Shown here: one piece after another, positions 25,655 to 35,325 of the stretch
Position numbering within the stretch: position 1 is the stretch's first letter
Layout: every line of letters starts with the position of its first letter
Assembly (NCBI GenBank): GCA_963773835.1
Contig: CAVZCQ010000003.1
Coordinates: 310,001 to 374,000, forward strand
From: JOPF136 sp963773835
GTDB lineage: Bacteria; Acidobacteriota; Terriglobia; Acidiferrales; UBA7541
Reading direction: 5' to 3'
Length of the DNA: 64,000 nt
Notes under the pieces: generated by a model
Seen by the model: the letters and a program-made list of their open reading frames with translations, nothing else
What the model was told of the DNA's origin: nothing
Databases searched by the model: none
Translations under genes and position numbers: made by a program

Positions 25655-25699
25655 GTCAACCTAGCAGAACCGTTCGCCCCTGGCAAGGAGAAAAAGAAG

Positions 25700-26023
25700 A
25701 TGCGCACGCAGCGGCAGTTGAACGACCTCGTCTCCATCGGCCCCGCCATGCTCCGCGATTTCGAGCGGCTGGGAATCCGCACGGTTGCGGCGCTGGCGCG
25801 CCGCACTCCCGAATCGCTTTATGAAGCGCTGTGCCGCTCGACCGGCCGGGTGCAGGACCTCTGCGTGCTCGACACTTTTTCAGCGGCCGTGGCACAGGCG
25901 CGCAACCCGCGACTGCCTGCAGCGCAGCGCCAGTGGTGGTACTGGAGCCGCCGGCGGAAGGCGGCGGAAGCTCGCGGAAATTCGGCTGCGGACAAACGGG
26001 CCCGGCGCACGGCGCGATCATGA
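25700..26023 (+). CDS. Cdd1-type helix-hairpin-helix protein
   Basis: 107 residues. LNDLVSIGPAMLRDFERLGIRTVAALARRTPESLYEALC is a helix-hairpin-helix of the 'pathogenicity locus Cdd1' family, followed by the usual CVLDTFSAAVAQARNP and WWYWSRRRK. The HhH could bind DNA non-specifically; the function is unknown. Its stop overlaps the PadR start (ATGA), so the two are translated together. Confidence 0.85.
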   Translation: MRTQRQLNDLVSIGPAMLRDFERLGIRTVAALARRTPESLYEALCRSTGRVQDLCVLDTFSAAVAQARNPRLPAAQRQWWYWSRRRKAAEARGNSAADKRARRTARS

Positions 26024-26691
26024 CCGCGACGAACCCGCGCGCTCGGGCCGCCAGCCTGCGGAGAGACTCAGCACCCGCCCGTGGCGGCCTGCGCCGCAGC
26101 CGGCCGCGCGCATTGACTACTCCGGATCTCGTCCTGCTCAGCCTGCTCGCGGAAAAGCCCATGCACGGCTATCAGGCGAACCTGGAGCTGGAGCGGCGCG
26201 AGGTGCGCGACTGGGCAGGGATTTCGCGCCCGCAGGTGTATTACTCGCTCGAGAAGCTGGCGCGGTGGGGCTTGCTGCGCACGGTGGAGTCCGGCGAACC
26301 CGCCGCAGGCCCGGACCGGCGCGTGTTCCGCACAACGGAGAGCGGCCGGCGGGCACTGGCCAATATGCTGGGAGGCGAAGCGTGGACCACGGGGCGCGAG
26401 CGTCCCGCGTTTCTCACCTGGCTCGCGCTTTCCTGGCAGGCCAGCCCGGCGGTGGTGCGCCGCCAAGTGCGCCGGCGGCAGCGTTTCCTGACTGCAGAAC
26501 TCGCGCGCGAACAGGACACCCTGCAAAGCATCTATGCAGAGGTTGGCCATGGTTATCACGAAGCCGTGTGGGCGGTGAGCGTGGCGATCGCGCAATTCCA
26601 AACCGAACTTCGCTGGCTGCGGAAATTAACCTGCGAGCTGCCGAAACGCGCGCCCGCGCGCCGTCCTGCCTATACCGAGTCCGCGCTGTGA
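26020..26691 (+). CDS. PadR-family transcriptional regulator
   Basis: 223 residues. An Arg-rich N-terminal 28 residues is followed by a winged helix (TTPDLVLLSLLAEKPMHGYQANLEL ... ISRPQVYYSLEKLARWGLLR) typical of PadR, then a Vir-like helical C-terminus (about 110-200) for dimerisation. PadR proteins repress by binding a dyad, and the 25638-25654 dyad upstream of the partner gene is a candidate. ATG at 26020 overlaps the Cdd1 stop. Confidence 0.85.
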   Translation: MTATNPRARAASLRRDSAPARGGLRRSRPRALTTPDLVLLSLLAEKPMHGYQANLELERREVRDWAGISRPQVYYSLEKLARWGLLRTVESGEPAAGPDRRVFRTTESGRRALANMLGGEAWTTGRERPAFLTWLALSWQASPAVVRRQVRRRQRFLTAELAREQDTLQSIYAEVGHGYHEAVWAVSVAIAQFQTELRWLRKLTCELPKRAPARRPAYTESAL

Positions 26692-26811
26692 GCTGCTCTT
26701 CCCTCAGATGGGTTAACCGATCCACATCCGCGCACGGCCGCGGATACGGATATTCCTGCGGGCACGCTATACTGACTTTCTGCGCCCTGGAGGAGATTGG
26801 GACAGAACGAA

Positions 26812-27255
26812 ATGCGGTTGCTCGACTTCCTTCATTCGCCCGCGGATTTGATGCTGGCACTTCTGTTCGCCAGCTCGCTGGCGCTGGGCGCCTGCCTGTG
26901 GCTGGTGTGGCACGAAATGCGGCGTCTGGCGCGGCGCGAAGAGCGCATGCTGCGGGACACGGAAAGCTATCTTCACCAGCAGCTTGCTTCGCTAAACGAA
27001 AAGATGAGCGGCGAGATGGCCCGCCAGCGGCGCGACGCCGAGCAGGTGGAGCGCAACCTGGAAACTGCGGTGCGGCGCAGGCTGGATGAGCTGCAGGCGC
27101 TGATTGAAAGCTTGCGGTTGCTTGAAGCCAAATTGCAATCGCGAGCGGCTTCTCCGCCGGCGGCCGTGCCTCCCGAAGCCTCTCCCGGCACGGTGGCGAA
27201 AGAAGTGCGCGGAGGGCTGAGCGTGATCGGACGCCCGCAGAAGCCGGGCAGCTGA
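26812..27255 (+). CDS. Membrane-anchored coiled-coil protein
   Basis: 147 residues from ATG 26812. One membrane helix (LMLALLFASSLALGACLWLVW) is followed by a long charged coiled coil (EMRRLARREERMLRDTESYL ... RRRLDELQALIESLRLLEAKLQ) and a Pro/Ala tail. No family is recognised. The layout is that of a small scaffold or RmuC/YtfB-like anchor, but nothing more can be said. A TTG at 26797 is an alternative start closer to GGAGGAGA. Confidence 0.55.
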   Translation: MRLLDFLHSPADLMLALLFASSLALGACLWLVWHEMRRLARREERMLRDTESYLHQQLASLNEKMSGEMARQRRDAEQVERNLETAVRRRLDELQALIESLRLLEAKLQSRAASPPAAVPPEASPGTVAKEVRGGLSVIGRPQKPGS

Positions 27256-27360
27256 AGACGAAAAACGAAAATCGAGAAGTAGACAGCAGGTTCCTCGTCC
27301 TGAAACTCCGGGACTCGGAATGACAATGCGGGCTGTGGCACGGAATGCCGGGAAAAGCCG

Positions 27361-28398
27361 TCAGAGGGGCAACTGCCCCGCATACACGACTCCGGGTTTC
27401 CCCTGCTCAATCCTGCCGATGGCGAAAAACTTCTCGCGGCGGCGCTTGAGCGAGGCTTCCACGGCACGCAGATTTTTTGGCGGAACGATCAGGATCATTC
27501 CCACACCGAGGTTGAACGTGCGCAACATCTCCGCAGCGTCGATGCTGCCGAGCTGCGCCAGCCAGCGGAAGACGGGAAGCACGGGCCAGGAGCCCAACTC
27601 GACGCGCGCCTTCGCGTTGCGCGGCAGCACGCGCGGCAGGTTGCCGGTGATTCCGCCACCGGTGATGTGAGCGAGCGCGGAAATCCATCCGCGGCGGAGG
27701 AGATCGCGGACCGGCGTCAGGTAGGAACGGTGAGGCCGGAGGAGCTCGGCTCCCACCTTGTTGTTCAATTCGGCCACGTAGGTGTCCGGCTTCAGGCCGG
27801 CGATGTCGAACACGAGTTTGCGCACCAGGGAGTAGCCGTTGGTGTGCAGCCCGGTGGAGGGCAGGGCCAGGAGCACGTCGCCTGCTCGGACCGCGGAACC
27901 GTTCAGGATCCGTCCGCGCTCCACGGCGCCGAGGATAAAGCCCGCCAGGTCGTATTCCCCCGGGGAATAGAAGTCCGGCATCTCCGCGGTTTCTCCCCCG
28001 ATGAGGGCGCAGCCGGCATGTTTGCACGCGCCGGCCATGCCTTCGATGATTTGCTCGACGACGGCGGGCTCGAGTTTTCCCATAGCCAGATAGTCGAGGA
28101 AGAACAGGGGCTCGGCGCCCTGCGTCAGGATGTCGTTGACGCAGTGGTTCACGAGGTCCACGCCAACGGTGGAGTGGACGCCCATGGCGAAAGCGACTTT
28201 CAGTTTGGTTCCCGCGCCGTCTGCGCTGGCCACCAGCACGGGATCCTTCCAGCGCTTGCGGTCGAGTTGGAAGAGGGCGCCGAATGCGCCGATGTCGTTC
28301 AGCACGCCGGGTGTGAAGGTGCGGCCGGCGAGATGGCGGATGCGCTGCTTGGCGCGGTCCGCGCGAGCGATGTCGACACCTGCGTCTGCGTATCGCAT
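27361..28398 (-). CDS. purM: Phosphoribosylformylglycinamidine cyclo-ligase (AIR synthetase)
   Basis: 345 residues from ATG 28398 (MRYADAGVDIARADRAKQRI). It has VLVASADGAGTKLKVAF, DLVNHCVNDILTQGAEPLFFLDYLA, CALIGGETAEMPDFY and AHITGGGITGNLPRVLP, all PurM hallmarks for ATP and FGAM binding. It closes the imidazole ring in purine synthesis. It is the last gene of the lpxC-glmU-purQ-purL-purF-lepB-purM run. Confidence 0.95.
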   Translation of the reverse strand: MRYADAGVDIARADRAKQRIRHLAGRTFTPGVLNDIGAFGALFQLDRKRWKDPVLVASADGAGTKLKVAFAMGVHSTVGVDLVNHCVNDILTQGAEPLFFLDYLAMGKLEPAVVEQIIEGMAGACKHAGCALIGGETAEMPDFYSPGEYDLAGFILGAVERGRILNGSAVRAGDVLLALPSTGLHTNGYSLVRKLVFDIAGLKPDTYVAELNNKVGAELLRPHRSYLTPVRDLLRRGWISALAHITGGGITGNLPRVLPRNAKARVELGSWPVLPVFRWLAQLGSIDAAEMLRTFNLGVGMILIVPPKNLRAVEASLKRRREKFFAIGRIEQGKPGVVYAGQLPL

Positions 28399-28459
28399 AG
28401 GATGGGCGAGGGGAACAGCCGGGCCCCGCGTCCCGAATCCCGAACCTTCGGGATCGGGA

Positions 28460-29143
28460 TCAGAACGGCACGAAGAGCCGGCGCCACCGGACGTGGTCCG
28501 GGTGCAGCAGCGCCATCCCATAGGCGCTCAGCCGCTCCCGGATGTGGCCGGGCTGCCAGGCCTCACTGGGCGCGTCGAGCGAAAGATAAATGAACAGCGG
28601 CGTGCCCACAATTGTGGAGCGAGGCACGAAACCCCAGTAGCGGGAATCGTAGGAATTGTTCCGGTTGTCTCCCATGACGAAAAAGGAGTCCGGAGGCACT
28701 TTAACGGGCTTGCGATTCTCCCAGGGGTCGGGAGTGTCAGCCAGGTAGGGCTCGGTGAGCGGCTTCCCGTTGATCCACACGGCGCCCGCGCGGATTTCCA
28801 GCGTGTCGCCGGGCATTCCGATGATGCGTTTGACGAAATCGGGGTGGCCGGGGAGCGGGGCGTGGAAGACGATCATCTGCTGGCGGTGCGGCTCGCGCCA
28901 GAGGGTGAGGTGGAGCGAGGTGAACGGCACTTCGGCGTCGTAGCCGAACCGGCTGACGAGCACGTGGTCGCCGATCAGCAGGGTCTTTACCATCGATTCC
29001 GAGGGGATCACGCGGGCCTGAACGAGTGTGCCCTGAATGAACAGGAACGCGAGGATCACCCACAGCCAGCCGCGCGCCTCGCGCAGCATGCGCGCGCGGG
29101 CATCGAGGACTTCCGGTGACGGCGGATTGTTACTAGCAGCCAC
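28460..29143 (-). CDS. lepB: Signal peptidase I
   Basis: 227 residues. One membrane helix (LWVILAFLFIQGTLVQA) is followed by IPSESMVKTLLIGDHVLVSRF (box B, catalytic Ser), DFVKRIIGMPGDTLEI (box D, catalytic Lys) and VMGDNRNNSYDSRYWGFV (box E). It cleaves Sec/Tat signal peptides on the outer face of the inner membrane. GTG at 29143 overlaps the purF stop by 11 bp, which places it firmly in the purine operon. Only one N-terminal helix, unlike the two in E. coli LepB. Confidence 0.93.
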   Translation of the reverse strand: MAASNNPPSPEVLDARARMLREARGWLWVILAFLFIQGTLVQARVIPSESMVKTLLIGDHVLVSRFGYDAEVPFTSLHLTLWREPHRQQMIVFHAPLPGHPDFVKRIIGMPGDTLEIRAGAVWINGKPLTEPYLADTPDPWENRKPVKVPPDSFFVMGDNRNNSYDSRYWGFVPRSTIVGTPLFIYLSLDAPSEAWQPGHIRERLSAYGMALLHPDHVRWRRLFVPF

Positions 29144-30545
29144 GGCCTGTCGCCACTTCCAGTTGAACGAGTTCGGTCGGATACACGCCCGTATAGCAGG
29201 ATGTGCAGAACCTGCTTTCCGTGTCATCCACAGCGTCACGCAGGTGCTCGAGCGACAAATAGCCGAGTGAGTCCGCGCCGATGTACTGGCGGATCTCTTC
29301 GACGGAGTGCTGCGAGGCGATGAGCTCCTCGCGGGTGGGGGTATCCACGCCGTAGTAGCAGGGAGAAACGGTGGGCGGGCAACTGATGCGCACGTGGACT
29401 TCGACGGCGCCCGCTTCGCGCACAATGCGCACGATTTTCTTGCTCGTCGTTCCCCGCACGATGGAATCGTCCACGAGCACCACGCGTTGGCCTTCCAGCA
29501 GGCGGCGCACCGGATTCAGCTTCAACTTCACGCCGAAGTCCCGGATGGATTGCCGCGGCTCGATGAAGGTGCGTCCCACGTAATGATTTCGGATGAGCGC
29601 CATCTGGAAAGGGATGCCCGACTCGAGAGCGTAGCCGATGGCCGCGGGAACGCCGGAGTCGGGGACGGGAACCACCATGTCCGCGTCCGCGGGATGCTCG
29701 CGGGCGAGCCAGCGGCCGAGTTTTTCGCGGCTCTGCTGCACGGAACGGCCGAAGACCAGGCTGTCCGGGCGGGAGAAATAGACGTGCTCGAAAATGCAGT
29801 GCTGGTGCGGCTTTTCCGCGGAGAAATGGATGGACTCATGGCCGGTACGGGAGATGCGCAGCATCTCGCCCGGTTCGATCTCGCGGATGTATTCGGCGCC
29901 GATCAGATCGAACGCGCACGTCTCCGAGGCCACCACCCACGCGCCATCCAGGCGGCCGAGAGCGAGAGGGCGGAAACCGCGGGGGTCGCGGATGGCGTAG
30001 AGCTCGTCGCGGGTCAGGAGCACCAGCGAATACGCGCCCTCCACCTGGTGCAGCGAGTCCGCCAGCGCCCCGGGCAGAGTGCGCGCGGTGCTGCGCGCTG
30101 CCAAATGCACGATCACTTCCGTGTCGCTGGTGGTCTGGAAGATGGCGCCTTTGTGTTCCATTTTGCGGCGCAACTCGTTCGCGTTGGTCAGGTTGCCGTT
30201 GTGGGCCAGGGCCAGTTTCCCGCGGTTGCAGTCGGTGACGATGGGTTGCGCGTTGTTCAGCGATGTGTCCCCGGCAGTCGAGTAACGGGTGTGGCCGATG
30301 GCGGAGTCGCCCGCCAGCCTCGCCAGTACGTCTCCGGTGAAAATCTCTGAAACCACGCCCATCCGCCGGTGGCTGTACAGATCCTGGCCGTCGCTGGACG
30401 CGATGCCCGCGGATTCCTGGCCGCGGTGCTGGAGCGAGTAGAGGCTCAAATAGGCGAGTTTGCTGGCTTCCGCGTGGCCATACACGCCGACGACCCCGCA
30501 GTGGTCATGCAGGCGGTCGTCGCGCGGATGTACCGAAGAATACAA
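29133..30545 (-). CDS. purF: Amidophosphoribosyltransferase
   Basis: About 470 residues. The glutaminase begins LHDHCGVVGVYGHAEA, with the nucleophile Cys exposed after propeptide removal, then LQHRGQESAGIA, GHTRYSTAGD and AHNGNLTNA. The phosphoribosyltransferase domain has VVLVDDSIVRGTTSKKIVR. The C-terminus carries RISCPPTVSPCYYGVD and RFCTSCYTG, consistent with the Fe-S-cluster-binding Bacillus-type enzyme. It makes phosphoribosylamine from PRPP and glutamine, the first step of purine synthesis. The start is uncertain: TTG at 30545, eight bases after the purL stop, gives a propeptide of about 13 residues. Confidence 0.93.
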   Translation of the reverse strand: MYSSVHPRDDRLHDHCGVVGVYGHAEASKLAYLSLYSLQHRGQESAGIASSDGQDLYSHRRMGVVSEIFTGDVLARLAGDSAIGHTRYSTAGDTSLNNAQPIVTDCNRGKLALAHNGNLTNANELRRKMEHKGAIFQTTSDTEVIVHLAARSTARTLPGALADSLHQVEGAYSLVLLTRDELYAIRDPRGFRPLALGRLDGAWVVASETCAFDLIGAEYIREIEPGEMLRISRTGHESIHFSAEKPHQHCIFEHVYFSRPDSLVFGRSVQQSREKLGRWLAREHPADADMVVPVPDSGVPAAIGYALESGIPFQMALIRNHYVGRTFIEPRQSIRDFGVKLKLNPVRRLLEGQRVVLVDDSIVRGTTSKKIVRIVREAGAVEVHVRISCPPTVSPCYYGVDTPTREELIASQHSVEEIRQYIGADSLGYLSLEHLRDAVDDTESRFCTSCYTGVYPTELVQLEVATGRGC

Positions 30546-30553
30546 ACTGTGGC

Positions 30554-32854
30554 TCAGCGGGCCGCGAGCGCGCGTTCCAGCGACTCCGCCCAGGAGGAGC
30601 GCAGTGCAGCGGCTGGAGAAGAGACAACCTCCCTGCCGTTGTACCGGATGCGGAAAGTCCCCTGAGTGACGGTGCCGAGCGTGCGCAGGCCCAACTGATA
30701 TTGTGCCGCAATTCGCTCGATGGCGGCAAGCGCGCTCTGTTGCGCTGTGACAATGGCGCGCGCGCCCCGTTCGCCGAACAGCGCCCATTCGGCGGGCTCG
30801 CTGCCCTCGAGCGCGACGTCCGCGCCGAGCGATTCGGTGGCGAAGAAGGACGCGAAGCCACATTCGGCCAGCGCGACGGCCAGCCCTCCGTCGCTCAGAT
30901 CGTGGGCGGAACGGAGCAGGCCATCCGCAGCGAGCGCGGCCAGCAGCTCGATGAGCCGTTTTTCCGCAGCGAGATCGATTGCCGGCGGCGTTCCGGCGAC
31001 GATGGAGTGAATCGTGCGCGCGTATTCGCTCGAAGAGAACTCGCACCGCGATTCCGCGAGTGAAACCGTCGTGGCGGGCCGGCCATCGAGCAGCAGGATG
31101 ACGTCGCCCGCCGCGCGGAAACCCATGCTCAGTGCGCGGCCGTCATCTTCCAGCAGGCCGAGCACGCCGACCGTCGGCGTGGGATAAATGCCGCGGCCCA
31201 GCGTTTCGTTGTAAAAGCTGACGTTGCCGCCGGTGATGGGCACGCCGAGGGCGCCACAGGCTTCGCTGAGGCCGTCAATGACCTGGCTGAACTGCCACAT
31301 GATCTCCGGTTTTTCGGGATTGCCGAAATTGAGGCAGTTGGTGGCAGCCAGCGGGCGCGCGCCCACGCAGGCCACGTTGCGCGCGGCCTCTGCCACGGCA
31401 TGCATGGCGCCCAGGCGGGGATCCAGATGGCACCAGCGGCCGTTGCCGTCCACCGCGAGCGCGAGCCCCCGGCCGGTTTCCTTTACGCGCACCAGCGCGG
31501 CATCGCCCGCGCCCGGCGGCACGACCGTGTTCGTGCGCACCATGTGGTCGTACTGCTGGACGATCCAGCGTTTGGAGGCGATGGCCGGCGCGGCGAGCAG
31601 CTTCGTGAAATTCGCGGTGAGGTCCGTGCCCTCGGGCGCGAACGCCGCCAGCGTTTCTTCGCCTGCGGGCCTCGCGGGTGGTGCGAGCGGACGGGAATAA
31701 ACCGGCCCCTCCTCCGCCAGTGGATGCGCGGGAATTTCCGCTGCGACGCGGCCGTGATCGAGCACGCGCAGCAGGCCGCCGGAGGTGACGCGGCCGATCA
31801 CCACGGCATCCAGTTCCCACTTCCGGAAGACGCGCAAGACTTCCTCTTCACGCCCGGCCTCGGCCACCAGCAGCATCCGCTCCTGCGATTCGCTGAGCAT
31901 GATTTCGTAGGGTGTCATTCCGGTTTCGCGCTGGGGGACGCGCGCGAGGTCGATTTCGATACCGGTGGCGCCGCGCGATGCCATCTCGCAGGTGGAGCAG
32001 GTGAGCCCGGCGGCGCCCATGTCCTGGATGGCGACGACGGCGCCGGTGTGCATGGCTTCGAGACAGGCTTCCAGCAGCAATTTTTCCAGGAAGGGGTCGC
32101 CGACCTGGACGTTGGGCCGCTTCTGCTGCGATTCCTCAGTGAATTCCGCGGAGGCGAGGAGAGAAGCGCCGTGGATGCCGTCGCGTCCCGTCTTCGCGCC
32201 GACGTAAATGACGGGATTTCCTTCGCCGCGCGCGCGAGCGAAGAACAGCTCGTCGCGGCGGGCCACGCCGAGGGCGAGCGCGTTGACCAGCGGGTTGGCC
32301 GAATAGCAGGGCTCGAAGGCCACCTCGCCGCCTACGGTGGGGACGCCGAAGCAGTTGCCGTAGAAGCCGATGCCGCGAACGACGCCGTCCACGATGCGGC
32401 GATTGCGCGCGACTTCTTCCGTGGTCGCGCCCTGGCCTTCCGTGATGGGACCGAAGCGGAGGGAATCGAGCACGGCGATGGGGCGCGCGCCCATGGTGAA
32501 AATGTCGCGCAGGATTCCGCCGACGCCTGTGGCCGCGCCCTGGAAGGGCTCGACGAAACTGGGATGGTTGTGCGACTCGATTTTGAAGGCGGCGACCCAG
32601 CCGCCGCCGATGTCCACCACGCCCGCGTTTTCGCCCGGGCCCTGGACCACTTGCGGGCCTTTGGTGGGCAGGCGCTTCAGATGCAGCTTGCTGGATTTAT
32701 AGGAGCAGTGCTCGCTCCACATGACGGAGAAAATGCCCAGTTCGGTGATGTTGGGCACGCGGCCGAGGATTCTCTGCACGCGAGCGTATTCGTCGGCGGA
32801 GAGCCCGTGCTCCGCGACGACTTGCGGGGTCACCTTGATTTCAGTTTCGATCAT
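30554..32854 (-). CDS. purL: Phosphoribosylformylglycinamidine synthase subunit II
   Basis: 766 residues, the small-type PurL. FSVMWSEHCSYKSSKLHLK holds the substrate-binding His, then GENAGVVDIGGGWVAAFKIESHNHPS, QDMGAAGLTCSTCEMASRG and GGNVSFYNE. It converts FGAR to FGAM using ammonia delivered by PurQ, and small PurL also needs PurS. PurQ is directly upstream, but no purS lies in the 105-bp gap or elsewhere in the window. ATG at 32854. Confidence 0.95.
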   Translation of the reverse strand: MIETEIKVTPQVVAEHGLSADEYARVQRILGRVPNITELGIFSVMWSEHCSYKSSKLHLKRLPTKGPQVVQGPGENAGVVDIGGGWVAAFKIESHNHPSFVEPFQGAATGVGGILRDIFTMGARPIAVLDSLRFGPITEGQGATTEEVARNRRIVDGVVRGIGFYGNCFGVPTVGGEVAFEPCYSANPLVNALALGVARRDELFFARARGEGNPVIYVGAKTGRDGIHGASLLASAEFTEESQQKRPNVQVGDPFLEKLLLEACLEAMHTGAVVAIQDMGAAGLTCSTCEMASRGATGIEIDLARVPQRETGMTPYEIMLSESQERMLLVAEAGREEEVLRVFRKWELDAVVIGRVTSGGLLRVLDHGRVAAEIPAHPLAEEGPVYSRPLAPPARPAGEETLAAFAPEGTDLTANFTKLLAAPAIASKRWIVQQYDHMVRTNTVVPPGAGDAALVRVKETGRGLALAVDGNGRWCHLDPRLGAMHAVAEAARNVACVGARPLAATNCLNFGNPEKPEIMWQFSQVIDGLSEACGALGVPITGGNVSFYNETLGRGIYPTPTVGVLGLLEDDGRALSMGFRAAGDVILLLDGRPATTVSLAESRCEFSSSEYARTIHSIVAGTPPAIDLAAEKRLIELLAALAADGLLRSAHDLSDGGLAVALAECGFASFFATESLGADVALEGSEPAEWALFGERGARAIVTAQQSALAAIERIAAQYQLGLRTLGTVTQGTFRIRYNGREVVSSPAAALRSSWAESLERALAAR

Positions 32855-32959
32855 GCGCGGCGTCTCGAATATAGCTCGCAGAAAGAGGGCGCAGCAAGCA
32901 GCGCCCCTACGATCACATTGCCTGCGCGAGGCTATCGCGCAAATTCGTAGTACGAAACG

Positions 32960-33691
32960 CTAGGCGGAGACACGCTCGGCAACCGGGGCGGATTGCTCGC
33001 GGCGCGCGAGCGCTTCGACCAGCGAGCGGAGGATTACCAGCCCGTCGTCGGAGCCGAGGAGCGATTCGGCGGCGCGCTCGGGGTGCGGCATCAGGCCGGC
33101 GACGTTGCCTTCGCGATTGATCACGCCGGCGATATTGGAGAGCGCGCCGTTCGGGTTCCACTCCGGGGCTTCGCGGCCGTCGGGGGAGACGTATCGGAAC
33201 AGGATCCGGCCATTCCGCTCGAGCTCGGCGAGAGTGGCCTGGTCGCAGAAATAATTGCCGTCGGAATGCGCGATCGGGATTTTCAGCACCTGGCCGGGGC
33301 GCGCGGCGCAGGTAAACGGAGTGTCCGTCCGCTCGACGCGGATGTACACGTGTTCGCACACGAATCGCAGTCCGGCATTGCGCAAAACGGCGCCGGGGAG
33401 CAGGCCGCTTTCCAGCAGCACTTGAAATCCGTTGCAGATGCCCAGCACCAGCCCGCCGGACTTTGCGAATTTGGTGACCGCGTGCATCACCGGAGAAAAG
33501 CGCGCGATGGCGCCGGTGCGCAGGTAGTCGCCGTAGGCAAATCCGCCGGGGAGGACGATGGCGTCACATGCTCCGAGGTCTTCGGACTGGTGCCAGATGA
33601 AATCGACCGGCTGGCGGAGCACCGAGCCGAGGGCGTGGTGGGTATCGTGGTCGCAGTTCGAGCCCGGAAACACGACGACGCCGAATTTCAT
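32960..33691 (-). CDS. purQ: Phosphoribosylformylglycinamidine synthase subunit I (glutaminase)
   Basis: 243 residues. Class I glutamine amidotransferase: VLPGGFAYGDYLRTGAIARFSP, GLVLGICNGFQVLLESGLLPGA (Cys nucleophile) and MPHPERAAE (His and Glu). It supplies ammonia to PurL. Slightly longer than usual because of the C-terminal tail (ALARREQSAPVAERVSA). ATG at 33691, 64 bp after the glmU stop. Confidence 0.95.
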   Translation of the reverse strand: MKFGVVVFPGSNCDHDTHHALGSVLRQPVDFIWHQSEDLGACDAIVLPGGFAYGDYLRTGAIARFSPVMHAVTKFAKSGGLVLGICNGFQVLLESGLLPGAVLRNAGLRFVCEHVYIRVERTDTPFTCAARPGQVLKIPIAHSDGNYFCDQATLAELERNGRILFRYVSPDGREAPEWNPNGALSNIAGVINREGNVAGLMPHPERAAESLLGSDDGLVILRSLVEALARREQSAPVAERVSA

Positions 33692-33755
33692 TTGGGATCT
33701 CCCAAAAAAGATTCTAGCACGCCGGGACGCTTTGGAGCGCAGCAGCCGCGCTCGT

Positions 33756-35228
33756 TCATCTTTTGCGGTCCTTCGCGCGGTTTGCGGCTTTGCGAGAGAC
33801 TTTTTTTCGTTTCGGTACAGCCTGCGCGGCCAATTCGCGGCGGCGGGCGGCGGCCCAGCCGGGTTTGTTGGCCTGCTTGCCGCGGGCGATGCCGAGCGCG
33901 TCGGCAGGCACGCTTTCCGTGATCGTGGAGCCGGCGGCGACGTAGGCGCGGTCGCCCACGCGCACGGGAGCGACGAGCGCGGTATTGCTGCCGATGAAGA
34001 CCTGATTGCCGATCGACGTGCGGTTCTTGCTGATGCCGTCGTAATTGCAGGTGATGGTGCCGGCGCCGATATTGGAGCCGCGGCCGACGGTGGTGTCGCC
34101 GAGGTAGGTGAGGTGGTTCGCTTTCACTCCCTCGCCCAGCCGCGACTTCTTTACCTCCACGAAATTTCCCACGTGCGCCTTCGGGCCGATATCCGCTCCG
34201 GGGCGGAGGCGGGAGAAGGGTCCTACGATGGCTCCGGCGCGAATGCGGCTTTCGCTCATCACGCAATGTTCGAGAACCGTGGCGCCGTCATCGAGCACCA
34301 TATCGCGCAGGACGCTTCCGGTGCGAATGGTGCAATCCGCGCCGATGCGCGTGGCGCCGAGCAGGTGCACGCCGGGTTCAATCACGGTGTCGGGTCCGAT
34401 GCGGACATCGGGATCGACCAGCACCGTTTCAGGGAGATAGATGGTGACGCCCGCGTCCATCAATGCGTGGCGCTTACGGTCGCGGAAGATGCGGTCCACC
34501 TCGGCCAGCTCGGCGCGCGTGTTGCAGCCCAGGACTTCTTGCGCATCGCCGGCCACCTCGGCCAACACGCGGTGGCCGCGCCCGCTGAGCACCGCGATGG
34601 CGTCGGTGAGGTAGAGCTCCCGGTGGACGTTATCCGGGCGCAGCGCGTCCAAACATGGCCAAAGCGCCTCGAGGGTGAAGGCGTAGAAACTGGAGTTGAC
34701 CTCCTGGATGGCGCGCTCGTCCGGGGTCGCTGCTTTTTCTTCCACAATGCGCGCCACGCTATTGTCCGATTTTCTGACAATGCGGCCATAGCCGGTGGGA
34801 TCCACGAGCATGGCCGTGAGGACGGTGGCTGCGGCGCCGCCGGCCAGGTGCGCGCGCGCCAACCGTTCGAGCGTTTCCGTGCGGATGAGCGGGGCGTCGC
34901 CGGGCATCACCAGGGCGTACTTGGCGCGCCGGTGGAGTTTGTGCCGGGCGACCCGCAGCGCGTGGCCCGTCCCATTCTGCGGCTGCTGGAGAACGGTACG
35001 CGGGCCGAGCGGGGTGACGCAGGCGCCAACCATTTCCGCCTGATGGCCCACGATGACCACAATCTCGCGCGCGCGGAGCGGGAGGCAGGCGCGCACCACG
35101 TGTTCCACCAGAGTCCGCCCGCCGGCGCGGTGAAGCACTTTCGCGAGGCTGGAGCGCAGGCGCGTGCCTTTCCCCGCGGCCAGAACGACGGCGGAAAATT
35201 CGGCCAGGGCTGGTGTTCGGCTCGGCAT
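33756..35228 (-). CDS. glmU: Bifunctional UDP-N-acetylglucosamine pyrophosphorylase / glucosamine-1-phosphate acetyltransferase
   Basis: 490 residues. The N-terminal uridylyltransferase shows VVLAAGKGTRLRSSLAKVLH and LVMPGDAPLIR; the C-terminal left-handed beta helix has hexapeptides and KAHVGNFVEVKKSRLGEGVKANHL and NIGAGTITCNYDG of the acetyltransferase site. It makes UDP-GlcNAc for peptidoglycan and lipid A, fitting its place next to lpxC. The last 30 residues are an unusual basic tail (KRKKVSRKAANRAKDRKR). ATG at 35228. Confidence 0.95.
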   Translation of the reverse strand: MPSRTPALAEFSAVVLAAGKGTRLRSSLAKVLHRAGGRTLVEHVVRACLPLRAREIVVIVGHQAEMVGACVTPLGPRTVLQQPQNGTGHALRVARHKLHRRAKYALVMPGDAPLIRTETLERLARAHLAGGAAATVLTAMLVDPTGYGRIVRKSDNSVARIVEEKAATPDERAIQEVNSSFYAFTLEALWPCLDALRPDNVHRELYLTDAIAVLSGRGHRVLAEVAGDAQEVLGCNTRAELAEVDRIFRDRKRHALMDAGVTIYLPETVLVDPDVRIGPDTVIEPGVHLLGATRIGADCTIRTGSVLRDMVLDDGATVLEHCVMSESRIRAGAIVGPFSRLRPGADIGPKAHVGNFVEVKKSRLGEGVKANHLTYLGDTTVGRGSNIGAGTITCNYDGISKNRTSIGNQVFIGSNTALVAPVRVGDRAYVAAGSTITESVPADALGIARGKQANKPGWAAARRRELAAQAVPKRKKVSRKAANRAKDRKR

Positions 35229-35325
35229 TGAGCTTCTATTCTCGCCTTGCCCACATGATTTGGAAAGGTGTGTATCTCTTGCGCGTGTGAAAACACCGAT
35301 CCATGCAGGGAATTATGAGGAGCGC

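Noticed and set aside
33558..35231. 557-residue plus-strand frame opposite glmU
   Set aside because: It arises from the hexapeptide-repeat periodicity of glmU read backwards; no start context or family match.
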